Positions 7,597-15,843 of a DNA stretch of 31,310 nt are shown here, in pieces. Source of the DNA: Acidilobaceae archaeon (GTDB lineage: Archaea; Thermoproteota; Thermoprotei_A; Sulfolobales; Acidilobaceae). Position 1 is the first letter of the stretch, and the number at the start of each line of letters is the position of its first letter. The notes beneath the pieces were generated by a model. It saw only the letters and a list, made by a program, of their open reading frames with translations, did not search any database and was not told where the DNA came from. Location of the stretch: contig JALSQL010000108.1 in the NCBI GenBank assembly GCA_026985435.1, forward strand, positions 1-31,310. The letters are read 5' to 3'. Made by a program: the position numbers and the translations under genes.

Positions 7597-10439
7597 TAGA
7601 AGAGGTTGTCCTCCCTGGACTCTATGTAGCGGGCTGCGTTGAGCAGCAGCAGCCGGAGGGCGTCGCGGCTCACGTGGTAGAGCGTGACGCGGGGCTCCTC
7701 GCGGGTGCCGAGGCTGTACGCGGACTCGATGCGGACCATGTAGAGCTCCTCGGGTAGCACCCTCTCGATCTCCCCCCACTTCTCCCGGACGGCCTTGGGT
7801 GTCACTATGAGCTCGTGGCCCCCGTCGCCCCGGGCGTGGCGTATGAGCACCCTGAGGGGCGCCCTGGGGTTGCGTGGGGTGAAGCTGTCCCGGAACTCCT
7901 CGCTCTCAGCTATGCCCTCGAGGCTCCTGGCCAGGGTCCACCGGGTCTCCCCCTCGTCAACGTCTATGAAGGGGACGACGCGCTGGTCCCCGTACTCGGG
8001 CTTCCTCATCTCGGAGAGCTTGTTCTCCACGGTCTTCTCGGAGAGGTCGAGTATGTCGGCTATCTCCATCACGGTCAGGGCGTTGTCCTCGAGGAGCCTC
8101 GCTATCCTCCCGGCTAGGTCGGGCACCCACGGCCTAACGGCGGGGGCGTCGAGTATCTCCCTCGCCAGGGGGCTCACGCCGGGGCCGGGGCTCGGGACTA
8201 TCCTGGCCTCGCCGCTGCGGAGGCGGCGGATGAACTCCTTGGCACCCTCGACGTCCAGGTGGCCCTCTATCACCTGCCTCTTGGCCTCCTCGTAGACTAT
8301 CGAGTCCATCTCCGGGTCCGCGGTGCCTACGATGCCGAAGTCGTACTGTATCTCCCGGAGGACCTGGTAGAAGGGCGGGCTCCTCTCGACCGCCACCCAG
8401 AGGATGTCCTCGAACTCGCCGGGGTCGAGGCTGAGGAGCAGGCGGGGCACGTCCACGTCGGGGGCCTTCACGCTGAACCCGTAGAAGGTGCTCCTATAGT
8501 ACACGTTGAGGCCCGCCTGCTTCGCCGCCAGGTGGGCCAGCACTATCGCTATTGCCTCGGAGGCGCCTGAGCCTATGAGCGCGGTGAAAACGTGCTCCCC
8601 CTCGTAGTTATCGTAGATAACCACGTCGGCCCCCGGCAGGGGGAGGCCCCGGGACTCGTACTCCCCGGCTATCCTCGCGGCCCTCTCCAAGCCCGCCGGG
8701 TCGGCCTCCACGCCGCCCGGGTCGAGGTCCGAGAGTATCCTGCCGAGCTCCAGCGCCACGCTCGCGTGCCTCCTGGGCCCCTCGCCCCGCCAGAGGGGCA
8801 CCTCGGCGATGGCGTCGGCCTGCTCCACCTCCACCTTCATGTTCCTATCGTCTATCCTGCGGACCACCCAGGTGCGCCCCGCCAGCCTGAGGGCGTCCCC
8901 CACCCTGAGGTAGCGGTAGACGAAGCTGGAGTCCACGTAGCCTATCACCTTCTCCCCCTGCCTCACCGTGAAGTAGTCCCTGCTCGGTATGGTGGAGAAG
9001 AACTCGCTGAAGTCCCTGCCCCACCTGGACCTCTCGTCCCTCCCCCGGAGCCTCCAAACCCTGAAGAAGCCCGGGCCCAGCCTGGCCCTGGAGCCCTCCC
9101 TGCGGAGCAGCCCCTGCCCCTCGAGGTAGTCGAGGAGCCTCTCGTAGTCGGAGCGCGTGAGCCAGGAGGCCAGCGGGCTCCCGGTGAGGGTCTCGTAGAG
9201 GTCCCAGACGTCGAACCAGCCGTCGCCCCCCCGGGAGGCTGCCAGGGCCTGGCCCAGGACCTCCTTGGCTATCACGTCCAGGGGCGCCCTCCTTATGACG
9301 CTGGGCTCGACCTCGCCCCGCAGGGCTAGCCTCGCCTCGGCGAGGGCCTCGAGGTAGTCGAGGTCGCCTATCGCTATGACCGTGCCCTCCGAGGTGGCCC
9401 CCACGCTGTGGCCGCTCCTGCCCACCCTCTGAAGGAGGCTCGCCACGCTCCCTGGGGCCCGGTACTGGACGACCCTCCTAACCATCCCGACGTCGATGCC
9501 GAGCTCGAGGGTCTTGGTGCACACTATCGCCCGCAGCTCGCCCCGCCTAAGCCTCTCCTCGGCCTCCTGCCTCAGCTCCGCGGACACGCTGGAGTGGTGG
9601 ACGAACACGTCGTCGACGCCGAGGGACTCGAGCGCCTCCCTCAGCTTCTCGGCCGTGTACCTGCTGTTCACGAACACGAGGCTCGGAGGCTCTATCTCCT
9701 CGAGCACCAGCCTAGCCGACTCCACCCAGGGCCTCCTAGCGCCCCCCTCGACGTACCTCACGCGTAGCCTGAGGCTCCTCCTATCCATGGCGTCCACGAC
9801 CACTCGTGGCCTCCCGCTGGAGCCGCTGAGCGCCTCTATGGCAGCCTGGGGGTCGCCTATGGTGGCGGAGAGGCCTATCCTCTGGAGGTCCCTGCCGGCC
9901 AGGCGCTGGAGCCTCTCGAGGAGCAGGGCGAGCTGGGCGCCCCTCTTGCCGGACATGAGCTCGTGTACCTCGTCGACTATCACCCAGCGGAGGTTCCTGA
10001 GGTACTCCCTAAACCGGGGGGACCAGTCGAGGTCTATCTCGAGGCTCTCCGGGGTGGTTATGAGTATGTGGGGCGCCGCCTTCAGCCTCCTAGCCCTCTC
10101 GCTCGCCGGGGTGTCTCCATGCTTCCTGGCGACCCTCAGGCCGAGCCTGCGGGCCCACCAGGAGATCCTGCGGTAGAGGTCGTTTATCAGGGCCTTCATC
10201 GGGGTCACGTAGAGCACGGCCACGGGCTCCGCGCCGCCCGAGGCCTCGATCATGGAGAGCACGGGGAGGAGCGCGGCCTCCGTCTTCCCGGCGCCCGTGG
10301 GCGCCATTATGAGGACGTTAGCACCCGACAGCACGGCCGGGATCGCCTCTACCTGGGCGCGGGTCAGGCTCTTCCAGCCGCGCTCCTCGAGGAGCACCGC
10401 GACCCTGCCTGACAGCATGCCGCCGTGGAGTCCAGCCAT
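7593..10439 (-). CDS. lhr: Lhr-type DEAD/DEAH-box superfamily 2 helicase
   Basis: 948 aa from ATG 10439. Motifs of an SF2 helicase in order: Q-like region, Walker A APTGAGKT (Lys52), PMKAL motif Ia, TTPESLE motif Ib, DEVH (Asp156) motif II, SATIG motif III, then a second RecA domain with FVNSR, KTLELGIDVG and QRVGRSGHS (motif VI). About 500 further residues follow, including winged-helix and beta-barrel regions typical of the Lhr family; 850-950 aa is the usual size of the archaeal Lhr core proteins. Lhr enzymes unwind nucleic acid 3'-to-5' and are implicated in DNA repair and RNA metabolism. A GTG 25 codons earlier (10514) would extend the frame, but it lies at the predicted promoter, so I prefer ATG 10439. 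It converges on the kinase gene with a shared CTAG. Confidence 0.94.
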   Translation of the reverse strand: MAGLHGGMLSGRVAVLLEERGWKSLTRAQVEAIPAVLSGANVLIMAPTGAGKTEAALLPVLSMIEASGGAEPVAVLYVTPMKALINDLYRRISWWARRLGLRVARKHGDTPASERARRLKAAPHILITTPESLEIDLDWSPRFREYLRNLRWVIVDEVHELMSGKRGAQLALLLERLQRLAGRDLQRIGLSATIGDPQAAIEALSGSSGRPRVVVDAMDRRSLRLRVRYVEGGARRPWVESARLVLEEIEPPSLVFVNSRYTAEKLREALESLGVDDVFVHHSSVSAELRQEAEERLRRGELRAIVCTKTLELGIDVGMVRRVVQYRAPGSVASLLQRVGRSGHSVGATSEGTVIAIGDLDYLEALAEARLALRGEVEPSVIRRAPLDVIAKEVLGQALAASRGGDGWFDVWDLYETLTGSPLASWLTRSDYERLLDYLEGQGLLRREGSRARLGPGFFRVWRLRGRDERSRWGRDFSEFFSTIPSRDYFTVRQGEKVIGYVDSSFVYRYLRVGDALRLAGRTWVVRRIDDRNMKVEVEQADAIAEVPLWRGEGPRRHASVALELGRILSDLDPGGVEADPAGLERAARIAGEYESRGLPLPGADVVIYDNYEGEHVFTALIGSGASEAIAIVLAHLAAKQAGLNVYYRSTFYGFSVKAPDVDVPRLLLSLDPGEFEDILWVAVERSPPFYQVLREIQYDFGIVGTADPEMDSIVYEEAKRQVIEGHLDVEGAKEFIRRLRSGEARIVPSPGPGVSPLAREILDAPAVRPWVPDLAGRIARLLEDNALTVMEIADILDLSEKTVENKLSEMRKPEYGDQRVVPFIDVDEGETRWTLARSLEGIAESEEFRDSFTPRNPRAPLRVLIRHARGDGGHELIVTPKAVREKWGEIERVLPEELYMVRIESAYSLGTREEPRVTLYHVSRDALRLLLLNAARYIESREDNLFY

Positions 10440-10520
10440 GCCGTAACACCCGCGCTGGCCTGGTGGGTGTTCACACGCGTTTTGCAGACACGTAGACCCT
10501 GGGGCGGGTCGCACCTACCA

Positions 10521-10528
10521 GTTATAAC
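10521..10528. promoter_or_regulatory. Palindromic TATA box shared by helicase and L24e-like gene
   Basis: GTTATAAC is a perfect 8-nt palindrome. It is about 40 nt before the L24e-like ATG (10568) and about 80 nt before the helicase ATG (10439). Either direction can be read as an archaeal TATA box. Confidence 0.55.
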
Positions 10529-10567
10529 CCTTGCCCCAGCGCCCCGCCGGCGGGAGGAGGCCGGGTC

Positions 10568-10810
10568 ATGGCCAGGAGGTACTACACCTGCATAGTCTGC
10601 GGGCGCCGCTTCCCCGAGGGCCAGGGGATAATCCTCGAGAAGGCGGGGGTGGTCCTCCACTTCCACAGCCGCCGATGCGCGGTCAGGTTCTTCAAGCTGT
10701 TCCTGGAGAGGCTGGACGACGACGCCGCCAGGCGCGCCCTGAGGGAGCTGGTGCGCGAGCTGGAGCAGGCGAGGCGGGCCCGCGAGGAGAGGGCGAGGAA
10801 GGTCATCTAG
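10568..10810 (+). CDS. L24e/TRASH-like zinc protein
   Basis: 80 aa. The N-terminal half matches the ribosomal protein L24e/TRASH pattern: Cys8-x2-Cys11, then Gly-x-Gly-Ile-Ile and LHFHSRRCAVRFFKLF. Canonical L24e has a third Cys (FCSSKC); here this position is His33, giving a CCHC zinc site with Cys37. The C-terminal half (about 45-80) is a charged helix rich in Arg and Glu, longer than in the ribosomal protein. This looks like a paralogue of L24e rather than L24e itself, perhaps a ribosome-associated or nucleic-acid-binding protein. The start is clear: ATG with GGAGGAGG 7 nt upstream and the TATA box at 10521-10528. It is the first gene in front of the MoaD-MoaE fusion, which has its own leader. 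Confidence 0.83.
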   Translation: MARRYYTCIVCGRRFPEGQGIILEKAGVVLHFHSRRCAVRFFKLFLERLDDDAARRALRELVRELEQARRAREERARKVI

Positions 10811-10882
10811 CCCACGCCGCACCGCGGCCACTAGACACGGGCTGATAACCGGGCGGCCCCACCAGCCTGGGGGGCTGGAGGA

Positions 10883-11599
10883 GTGGCGGGCGGCACCGTC
10901 AGGCTGAGGCTCTACGGCATACTCGCGGCCGGGGCCGGCTCGAGGGAGGTCGAGGTCCCCCTGGAGGGCTGCGAGACCATAGAGTGCCTCCTCCGCCGCG
11001 CCGCCAGGGACGCGCCGGGGCTAGCCAGGGCCCTCGAGGCGGTGGGCTGGGAGGTTAACCTGATCGTTGACGGCCGGCCCCGCCGCCCCTCAGACCAGCC
11101 GCCGGGGCCGGGTGGCGTAGTGCTGGTCCTGCCGCCCGCGAGCGGCGGGGGCGCCCCCAGGGTTGAGGGGGGAATCCTGAGGCCGGGCGAGGAGCTCGAC
11201 CTCGACGGCCTCGTGTCGAGGCTCTCGGGCCCCGGCGTGGGTGCTGTGGCGGTGTTCGTGGGCGTGGTCCGGTCCCCGGAGAGGGGGGAGGAGGTGGAGT
11301 ACCTGGAGTACGACTACGACGAGGGGCTCACGCCGGGCTGGCTGGAGAGGCTCGCCAGGGAGGAGGCCGAGCGCCGCGGCCTCGCCGGGGCGGCGGTGTA
11401 CCACTACGTGGGCAGGAGGAGGCCGGGCGAGAGGACCATGATAGTTGCCGTCGCAGCCGGCCACAGGAGGGAGGCGTTCGAGGCGCTCGCAGCGCTCGTG
11501 GACAGGGTCAAGTTCGAAGCGCCCATATGGAAGGCCGAGAAGAGGGGCGGCCGGCTCTACTTCCACGTGGGCGAGAGGGAGGTGAGCCTCGAGGGCTAG
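10883..11599 (+). CDS. moaE: MoaD-MoaE fusion (molybdopterin synthase)
   Basis: 238 aa. Residues about 5-90 are a MoaD-like ubiquitin-fold sulfur carrier (VRLRLYGILAAGAG at the start, then VILVLPPASGGG-type ending; visible GGG at 88-90). Residues about 95-238 are MoaE: VFVGVVRSPERGEEVEYLEYDYDE, YHYVGRRRPGE, HRREAF, and the catalytic region VDRVKFEAPIWKAEK with Lys210 and Lys217. The complex converts precursor Z (cPMP) to molybdopterin using sulfur on the MoaD C-terminal glycine. A fused MoaD cannot carry a thiocarboxylate unless cut after the glycines, so proteolytic release by a JAMM-type protease is a reasonable inference. Start GTG with GGAGGA just upstream. Converges with the small gene at 11596 through a shared CTAG. 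Confidence 0.9.
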   Translation: MAGGTVRLRLYGILAAGAGSREVEVPLEGCETIECLLRRAARDAPGLARALEAVGWEVNLIVDGRPRRPSDQPPGPGGVVLVLPPASGGGAPRVEGGILRPGEELDLDGLVSRLSGPGVGAVAVFVGVVRSPERGEEVEYLEYDYDEGLTPGWLERLAREEAERRGLAGAAVYHYVGRRRPGERTMIVAVAAGHRREAFEALAALVDRVKFEAPIWKAEKRGGRLYFHVGEREVSLEG

Positions 11600-11778
11600 C
11601 CCTCGAGGAGCCCCCGGAGGCCGACCCGCGAGAGCATCTCCTCGGCCTTGCGCAGCGCCTCCTCCCGCGTGGGGGCGGCGACGTTCAACACTATCCTAGT
11701 GCCCCCCACTCGGATCCTCCACCTCCTCTCCCCCAGGAGCGTGTAGGACTCCACAACCTCCAGCTCGTAGCCCGGCAA
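11596..11778 (-). CDS. Small conserved-looking protein, function unknown
   Basis: About 60 aa: a beta-strand-rich first half (YELEVVESYTLLGERRWRIRVGGTRIVLNVAA) followed by a helix (TREEALRKAEEMLSRVGL). It resembles a small ferredoxin-like or antitoxin-like alpha/beta fold, but I do not recognise a family. The gene upstream (winged helix) stops at 11784, inside GGGGTGA. I prefer TTG 11778, 5 nt after that site; GTG 11787 is the alternative and would overlap the neighbour by 4 nt. Translational coupling with the winged-helix protein suggests a shared role. Confidence 0.65.
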   Translation of the reverse strand: MPGYELEVVESYTLLGERRWRIRVGGTRIVLNVAAPTREEALRKAEEMLSRVGLRGLLEG

Positions 11779-11783
11779 CCGCG

Positions 11784-12002
11784 TCACCCCCCGGCCACCC
11801 TAAACCTGAGCCTCCGGGAGCCGTAGTCGGGCACCCTCTCAACGAGGCCGCCCCGCACGAGGCTGGCGAGCGCCCTCCTGACCGGCCTAGCGTCGCCCTC
11901 CCAGCCCAGAGCCTCGAGCACCTCGCGGAACTCGAGCGGCCTCCCAGCCCTCCTCAGGGCCTCCAGGACCCTAGCCTCGAGCCCCCCTCCAGCCCCGGCC
12001 AC
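11784..12002 (-). CDS. Small winged-helix DNA-binding protein
   Basis: About 72 aa from GTG 12002. It has a winged-helix pattern: EARVLEALRRAGRPLEFREVLEAL (helices 1-2), then ARPVRRALASLVRGGLVERVPDY (recognition helix and wing), ending GSRRLRFRVAGG. It probably acts as a transcription regulator. GTG 12059 would add 19 low-complexity residues (Gly/Ala/Arg rich). I prefer 12002 because it has GGGGGTG 8 nt upstream and because the likely promoter (CTATTAG near 12044-12050, minus sense) would lie inside the longer version. The reading frame is co-translated with the 60-aa gene. Target genes cannot be seen. Confidence 0.65.
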   Translation of the reverse strand: MAGAGGGLEARVLEALRRAGRPLEFREVLEALGWEGDARPVRRALASLVRGGLVERVPDYGSRRLRFRVAGG

Positions 12003-12101
12003 CCGCCGGGCACCCCCTCCAGCAAGCCTCGGGGGCCCTGGGGCTAATAGCGTGGCCACAGATTAGCGCCGCGCCCCAACCCGGCCAGGCGGGCGGGCGG
12101 A

Positions 12102-12545
12102 GTGTGGGAGGGCGAGGCGCGCGCCGCCGTGGAGGCCGCCGAGAGGGCGGCGCAGCTCCTAGCGCCGGGGCCCGCGATAGTTAGGCGGGGCCCGCGGGGC
12201 GTGGAGGTCGAGGTCCCAGTGATGTACGAGGGCGTGGCGGTCGACAGCATACGCTTGGACCCCGCCACCTGCAGGGCCATGCCGAAGGGGATGCCACACC
12301 CGCCAGGGGGGCCCTCCGGGGCCGCTTGCGGGGAGCGCGAGGCGAGGGAGGAGGCCGCCCGGGTCATAGAGGGGCTGCGCGTGCTGGGGGCCGCCGAGTA
12401 CAGGGGCCCGGAGGGGGCGTGGATGGTGCCCCTCGCGTGGGGGCACATGATAGTGGTTCACCTCAGGCTCCGGGTGCGGCGGGGCACCGTGGAGGTGCTA
12501 CACGACCCCAGGCTCACAGCCGAGGTGCTGAGGAGGCTTGGCTAG
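12102..12545 (+). CDS. Unrecognised soluble protein upstream of permease
   Basis: 147 aa, no signal peptide or membrane helix. The start MWEGEARAAVEAAERAAQLL is helical. Then come beta strands (AIVRRGPRGVEVEVPVMYEGVAVDSIRLDPATCR), a Pro/Gly loop, a helix (EREAREEAARVIEGLRVLG), and strands to the end. I do not recognise the family. The start is GTG 12102; the nearest TATA-like sequence (CTAATAG, about 12044-12050) is shared with the opposite-strand winged-helix gene. Its last codons overlap the permease TTG start by 8 nt, so both are probably translated together, and a role beside the transporter is possible. Confidence 0.6.
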   Translation: MWEGEARAAVEAAERAAQLLAPGPAIVRRGPRGVEVEVPVMYEGVAVDSIRLDPATCRAMPKGMPHPPGGPSGAACGEREAREEAARVIEGLRVLGAAEYRGPEGAWMVPLAWGHMIVVHLRLRVRRGTVEVLHDPRLTAEVLRRLG

Positions 12546-13689
12546 ACGGGCCAGACTAGCGGCTGGCAGGCTTCTGGGGGCCGCGGCCTCCGACAAGCCC
12601 CTAGCCATCCTGGCCGCCGCGACCCTCGCACTCTGCGCCTCCCACGGGTTCAGGGCGGAGGCGCCCAGGCTGTTCAGGCCGGGGCTACTGGCGGTCCTGG
12701 CGGGCCTGATGGCCGCGTCGAGGCTCCTCGAGACCTCGGGGCTCCTCTCGAGGCTCATGGGGCAGCTCGCCGGCCGCGGCGGCTGCGGGGGGCTGGCGGC
12801 CCTGGTGGCCGCCTCGGGGCTCTCGGCGGCGGTGGCGATGAACGACGCCGTGGTCTTCATCGTGGCCCCGATGGCTGGCCCGCTCTCCCGGGCCTTCAAC
12901 GTGGAGCCGGCCCTCCTCCTGGCGGTTCTCGTGTCGGCGGTCAACCTAGGCTCGGCCCTAACTCCGATAGGGAACCCCCAGAACCTCCTCATATGGCACG
13001 ACTACGGCCTCACCCTGCCGGGGTTCACCGCGGCCATGGCCCCACTGGTGGCCGCGGGGCTCGCCCTGCTGGCCGCCTACGCCTGCCTGGAGGGCCGCGC
13101 GGCCGCACGCGGCAAGCCCGCCCCCGCCGCCCCGGCCGTCGGGGTCTCCGCCTGGAGGGCGGCCGTGGCCCTAGCGCTAGTAGCGGTGCTGGCGGCGTCG
13201 AGCGCGCTGGGCCTCCACCGGGCGGCCGCCGGGCTCCTAGCCGTGGCCGTCGTGGCCGCCGTCGACCCGGCGGCTGCCATGGCCGTGAGCCCGAGGACCC
13301 TAGCCCTGCTAGCCCTCATGATAGCCGACTTCTCCTACGCGGGCTCGATCCTGGGGGGCCTGCTGCCCGCCCGGGGGCCCGGCGGCGGGATTCGGGTGTA
13401 CCTGGCCTCGCTCCTCCTCAGCCAGGCGGTCAGCAACGTCCCGGCGGCGGCGATGCTGGCGGGTCACACCCGGGACTGGGTGGCCCTGGCGTACGGCGTG
13501 AACGTCGGCGGCACCCTGACCGTGCAGGGCTCGCTGGCCAACATCATAGCCCTGAGGCTGGCGGGCGAGAGCCCCCTACGGCTCCAGAGGAGGCTGGCCC
13601 CCCTGGCGGCGGCGCTGGTAGTGGTCGGGCTGGCGGCCCTGCCAGCTGGGAGGCTGGCGGCCTCGCTACTAGGCGTGTGGCCAGACTAG
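12538..13689 (+). CDS. ArsB/NhaD-type anion or ion permease
   Basis: 383 aa with about ten to eleven hydrophobic helices. It belongs to the ion transporter superfamily that includes ArsB, NhaD and DASS carriers. The diagnostic inverted-repeat half-site is visible: SALTPIGNPQNLLIW with TPIGNPQN at about 142-149. A second related motif lies near the C-terminus (NVGGTLTVQGSLANIIAL). This family moves arsenite, Na+ or carboxylates by proton or cation coupling; the substrate cannot be named from the sequence. The TTG start has GAGGAGG a few nt upstream and overlaps the preceding gene by 8 nt. Confidence 0.85.
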   Translation: MARRARLAAGRLLGAAASDKPLAILAAATLALCASHGFRAEAPRLFRPGLLAVLAGLMAASRLLETSGLLSRLMGQLAGRGGCGGLAALVAASGLSAAVAMNDAVVFIVAPMAGPLSRAFNVEPALLLAVLVSAVNLGSALTPIGNPQNLLIWHDYGLTLPGFTAAMAPLVAAGLALLAAYACLEGRAAARGKPAPAAPAVGVSAWRAAVALALVAVLAASSALGLHRAAAGLLAVAVVAAVDPAAAMAVSPRTLALLALMIADFSYAGSILGGLLPARGPGGGIRVYLASLLLSQAVSNVPAAAMLAGHTRDWVALAYGVNVGGTLTVQGSLANIIALRLAGESPLRLQRRLAPLAAALVVVGLAALPAGRLAASLLGVWPD

Positions 13690-13859
13690 GCTGGGAGTGT
13701 AGGCGTTGGAGGCGCGCACGACGGGCCCCCGCCTCACCCCAGCCCCCGCGCTGGGGGCGTCGGCGGGGCAGGGCCGCGCTGCTGGGTGGGGGTGGAGCGT
13801 TATTACCCCTGCGCCCGGGAGGGCGGGCCGCTTGGAGCTTGCGGGGTGCTTGGAGGGTT

Positions 13860-14507
13860 ATGGGTGGAGGCCGCGGGCTGCGCGTGCGCGCCGACTGGAG
13901 GGGTGCCGTGCGCATAGTCGAGAGGGTTATGGGTGAGTACCACGCCTACTACGCTGCGTGGGCCGCCAGGGCCGGCGGGGGCCTCGTGGCCCGGGTCGGC
14001 GGCAGGCCCGCCGGCGCTGTGGTATACTACCAGGCCGGCCTCCCCGGGGCCACCCTCGGGGTCGTGTACTACGTTGCCGTCCTGCCCGAGTTCCGGGGCC
14101 TGGGGCTGGGCAGGGTGCTCGTGGCATCGGCCGAGGAGGCTATGGTGGGCTCCCACGCCTACGTCGCCACGACCACCGACTCCAACGCCGCCTCCAAGAG
14201 GCTCTTCAGGAGCATGGGCTACACGGTCGAGTCCTGGGAGGGGCTGGAGGCCCGCCTGGGGCCCGTGGCGGCGGAGGCGCTGAGGCTGGCCACGTGTGCC
14301 TACGAGGACGACATAGTCATGGTTAGGGAGGAGGAGCCCGGCGCCCTCCACCGCCTCGCCCCGGAGAGCCTCGGGGCCGCCCAGGGCTACTGGGAGAAGC
14401 TATGCCTACGCCCGTGGCTGGAGAGGAGGAGGGGGCCAAAGAGCGCTCTAGGCAGGGTCCTGGGCGCCCTCGAGGCGCCCCTGGGCTGGGTGGGCCTCAC
14501 CTTCTAG
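13860..14507 (+). CDS. GNAT-family N-acetyltransferase with C-terminal extension
   Basis: About 215 aa. Residues about 5-130 are a GNAT fold: YVAVLPEFRGLGLGRVLVASAEEA is the acetyl-CoA-binding motif A (consensus R/Q-x-x-G-x-G/A), followed by ATTTDSNAASKRLFRSMGYTVE as motif B. About 80 further residues (ALRLATCAYEDDIVMVREEEPGAL and on) form a C-terminal extension of unknown function. It should transfer an acetyl group from acetyl-CoA to an unknown amine. Start choice: ATG 13860 (GGAGG 3 nt upstream); an in-frame TTG at 13839 is a plausible alternative, 26-30 nt behind a TATA-like TTATTA at about 13800. Long upstream extensions in the same frame lie over the permease and are not real. The 3' end overlaps the opposite-strand surface protein by 11 nt. 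Confidence 0.8.
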   Translation: MGGGRGLRVRADWRGAVRIVERVMGEYHAYYAAWAARAGGGLVARVGGRPAGAVVYYQAGLPGATLGVVYYVAVLPEFRGLGLGRVLVASAEEAMVGSHAYVATTTDSNAASKRLFRSMGYTVESWEGLEARLGPVAAEALRLATCAYEDDIVMVREEEPGALHRLAPESLGAAQGYWEKLCLRPWLERRRGPKSALGRVLGALEAPLGWVGLTF

Positions 14508-15810
14508 CCAGGAGGGCGGCAGCAGCCACTATCACCACTATGGCCACGATGGCCGCCACCGCCTTCCCAGGCAGCCCGCCGCCACCCTGGGTGGTGGCCG
14601 TCTGGGCCGCCTGAGACCCGCCCCCAGCCCCGCCGCCAGCGCCAGAGGTGCTGGAGGCGGTGGCTCCGGGGGCCTGACCGCCGCCCGGCGTGGCAGCCGT
14701 GGCCCCAGCCCCGCCCGTCTTGGTGGAGCCACCTGCGGCCTCGTGGGTGGTGGTGGAGCCTCCCTGCTGGCTGGAGCAGCCGGGCTGCACTGTCACGGTG
14801 GCGCTGGCCAGCTGTGTTAGGGGTAGGCTCTGGGGCTCCACGGTGACGCAGCTGTCGCCTGGGGCGAGGTTTACGGCTATGTTGGAGAGGTTCACGCTGC
14901 CCTCGAGGTCCAGCTCGTCGACCAGGTCCTCCACGGCGGCGCTGAGGGCCTCCAGGGTGTCGTGGGGGTCGCCGCTGGGGGCCGCCAGCCTCGGGGTCTC
15001 TATGGTGGTGGCGAGCTGGCCTACGGCCAGGTGGAAGCTCGACGGGGCCCTGACGACGAGCTGGGAGTCGCCGACTTCTATGGGGGTGCTGCAGTCGAGG
15101 CTACCTGACGCCGCGAGGCTTGCGGTGAGGCCGGCCTCGTCTATGGCGAGGTGGAGGGCGGCGGTGGTCAGGGTGAAGCCCCTAGCGTCGCGGAGAGCCT
15201 CGGCGACCTTGCCGGCCTCGTTGTTGGGGTAGAAGAGGAAGGCGCCCACCCTGTAGACGCCGGGGGCCACCTCCCGGGGCTCGCCCCCGCTCCTCACCGT
15301 GGCGCCGCTGTAGATCTGCTGGAGGGTCTCGTTGAGGTCCTCGAGGGTGAGCCACCCGCTCCCGTTGACGGTCACGTCGAACGCGACGCCGTACCCGTCG
15401 TCCTGGAAGTGGACCCCGGCGGTCCCGTTCACTATCAGCGTGTGGCTCCCATTGTTGGCGTAGAGCCAGAAGTCGAACTCGAAGTCGACCGTGCCGGTCT
15501 GGGTGACGTTAACCCGGGCCTCGAGCCCCGAGGGGGGCTGGAGGTTTAGGTACTGCGAGTACAGGGCGGCCTCGAGCGTGGCCGTGCAGCCCCGCGGGCC
15601 CTCCTCCACAGTGCCGTTGGCCTCCAGGGTGAGTAGCCCCCCGGAGCCGGGGCCCGTTATGGAGGCCCTAGCGCTCCCATCACTGTAGACGTAGACGGTC
15701 ACGTTAACGGCGCCCTCGACCCCCTGGGCCCGGGCCATCCACGCCCCCGAGGCGCCGAGGAGGGCGAGGGCGGCCAGAAGCGCCACTACAATCCTAGCCC
15801 TACGCACCAC
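14497..15810 (-). CDS. Secreted beta-rich surface protein with C-terminal membrane anchor
   Basis: 437 aa from GTG 15810 (GTG 15807 equally possible). It starts with a classic signal peptide: basic RRAR, hydrophobic IVVALLAALALLGASGAWM, then Ala-x-Ala. The body (about 30-345) is beta-rich with many Asn-x-Ser/Thr sites (NVTVYVYSDG, NVTQTG, NNGS, NGTAG), and four Cys that may form disulfides. Residues about 350-410 are a Gly/Ser/Thr/Ala stalk, and the last 28 residues are a transmembrane helix with a short basic tail (LARR). This architecture is typical of archaeal cell-surface proteins and solute-binding-like proteins. I do not identify the function. A TATA-like CTATAAGA at about 15844-15851 (minus) sits some 25 nt before the likely transcription start. 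The long frame upstream of 15810 is over the methylase gene and not coding. Confidence 0.82.
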   Translation of the reverse strand: MVRRARIVVALLAALALLGASGAWMARAQGVEGAVNVTVYVYSDGSARASITGPGSGGLLTLEANGTVEEGPRGCTATLEAALYSQYLNLQPPSGLEARVNVTQTGTVDFEFDFWLYANNGSHTLIVNGTAGVHFQDDGYGVAFDVTVNGSGWLTLEDLNETLQQIYSGATVRSGGEPREVAPGVYRVGAFLFYPNNEAGKVAEALRDARGFTLTTAALHLAIDEAGLTASLAASGSLDCSTPIEVGDSQLVVRAPSSFHLAVGQLATTIETPRLAAPSGDPHDTLEALSAAVEDLVDELDLEGSVNLSNIAVNLAPGDSCVTVEPQSLPLTQLASATVTVQPGCSSQQGGSTTTHEAAGGSTKTGGAGATAATPGGGQAPGATASSTSGAGGGAGGGSQAAQTATTQGGGGLPGKAVAAIVAIVVIVAAAALLARR

Positions 15811-15843
15811 TCTCAGACCCAGCCGGGGGAGCCCCCAGCCTCC

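Noticed and set aside
12993..13859. Upstream extension of the GNAT frame
   Set aside because: It covers the permease gene in another frame and is low-complexity Arg/Gly/Pro sequence; the acetyltransferase fold begins near 13860.
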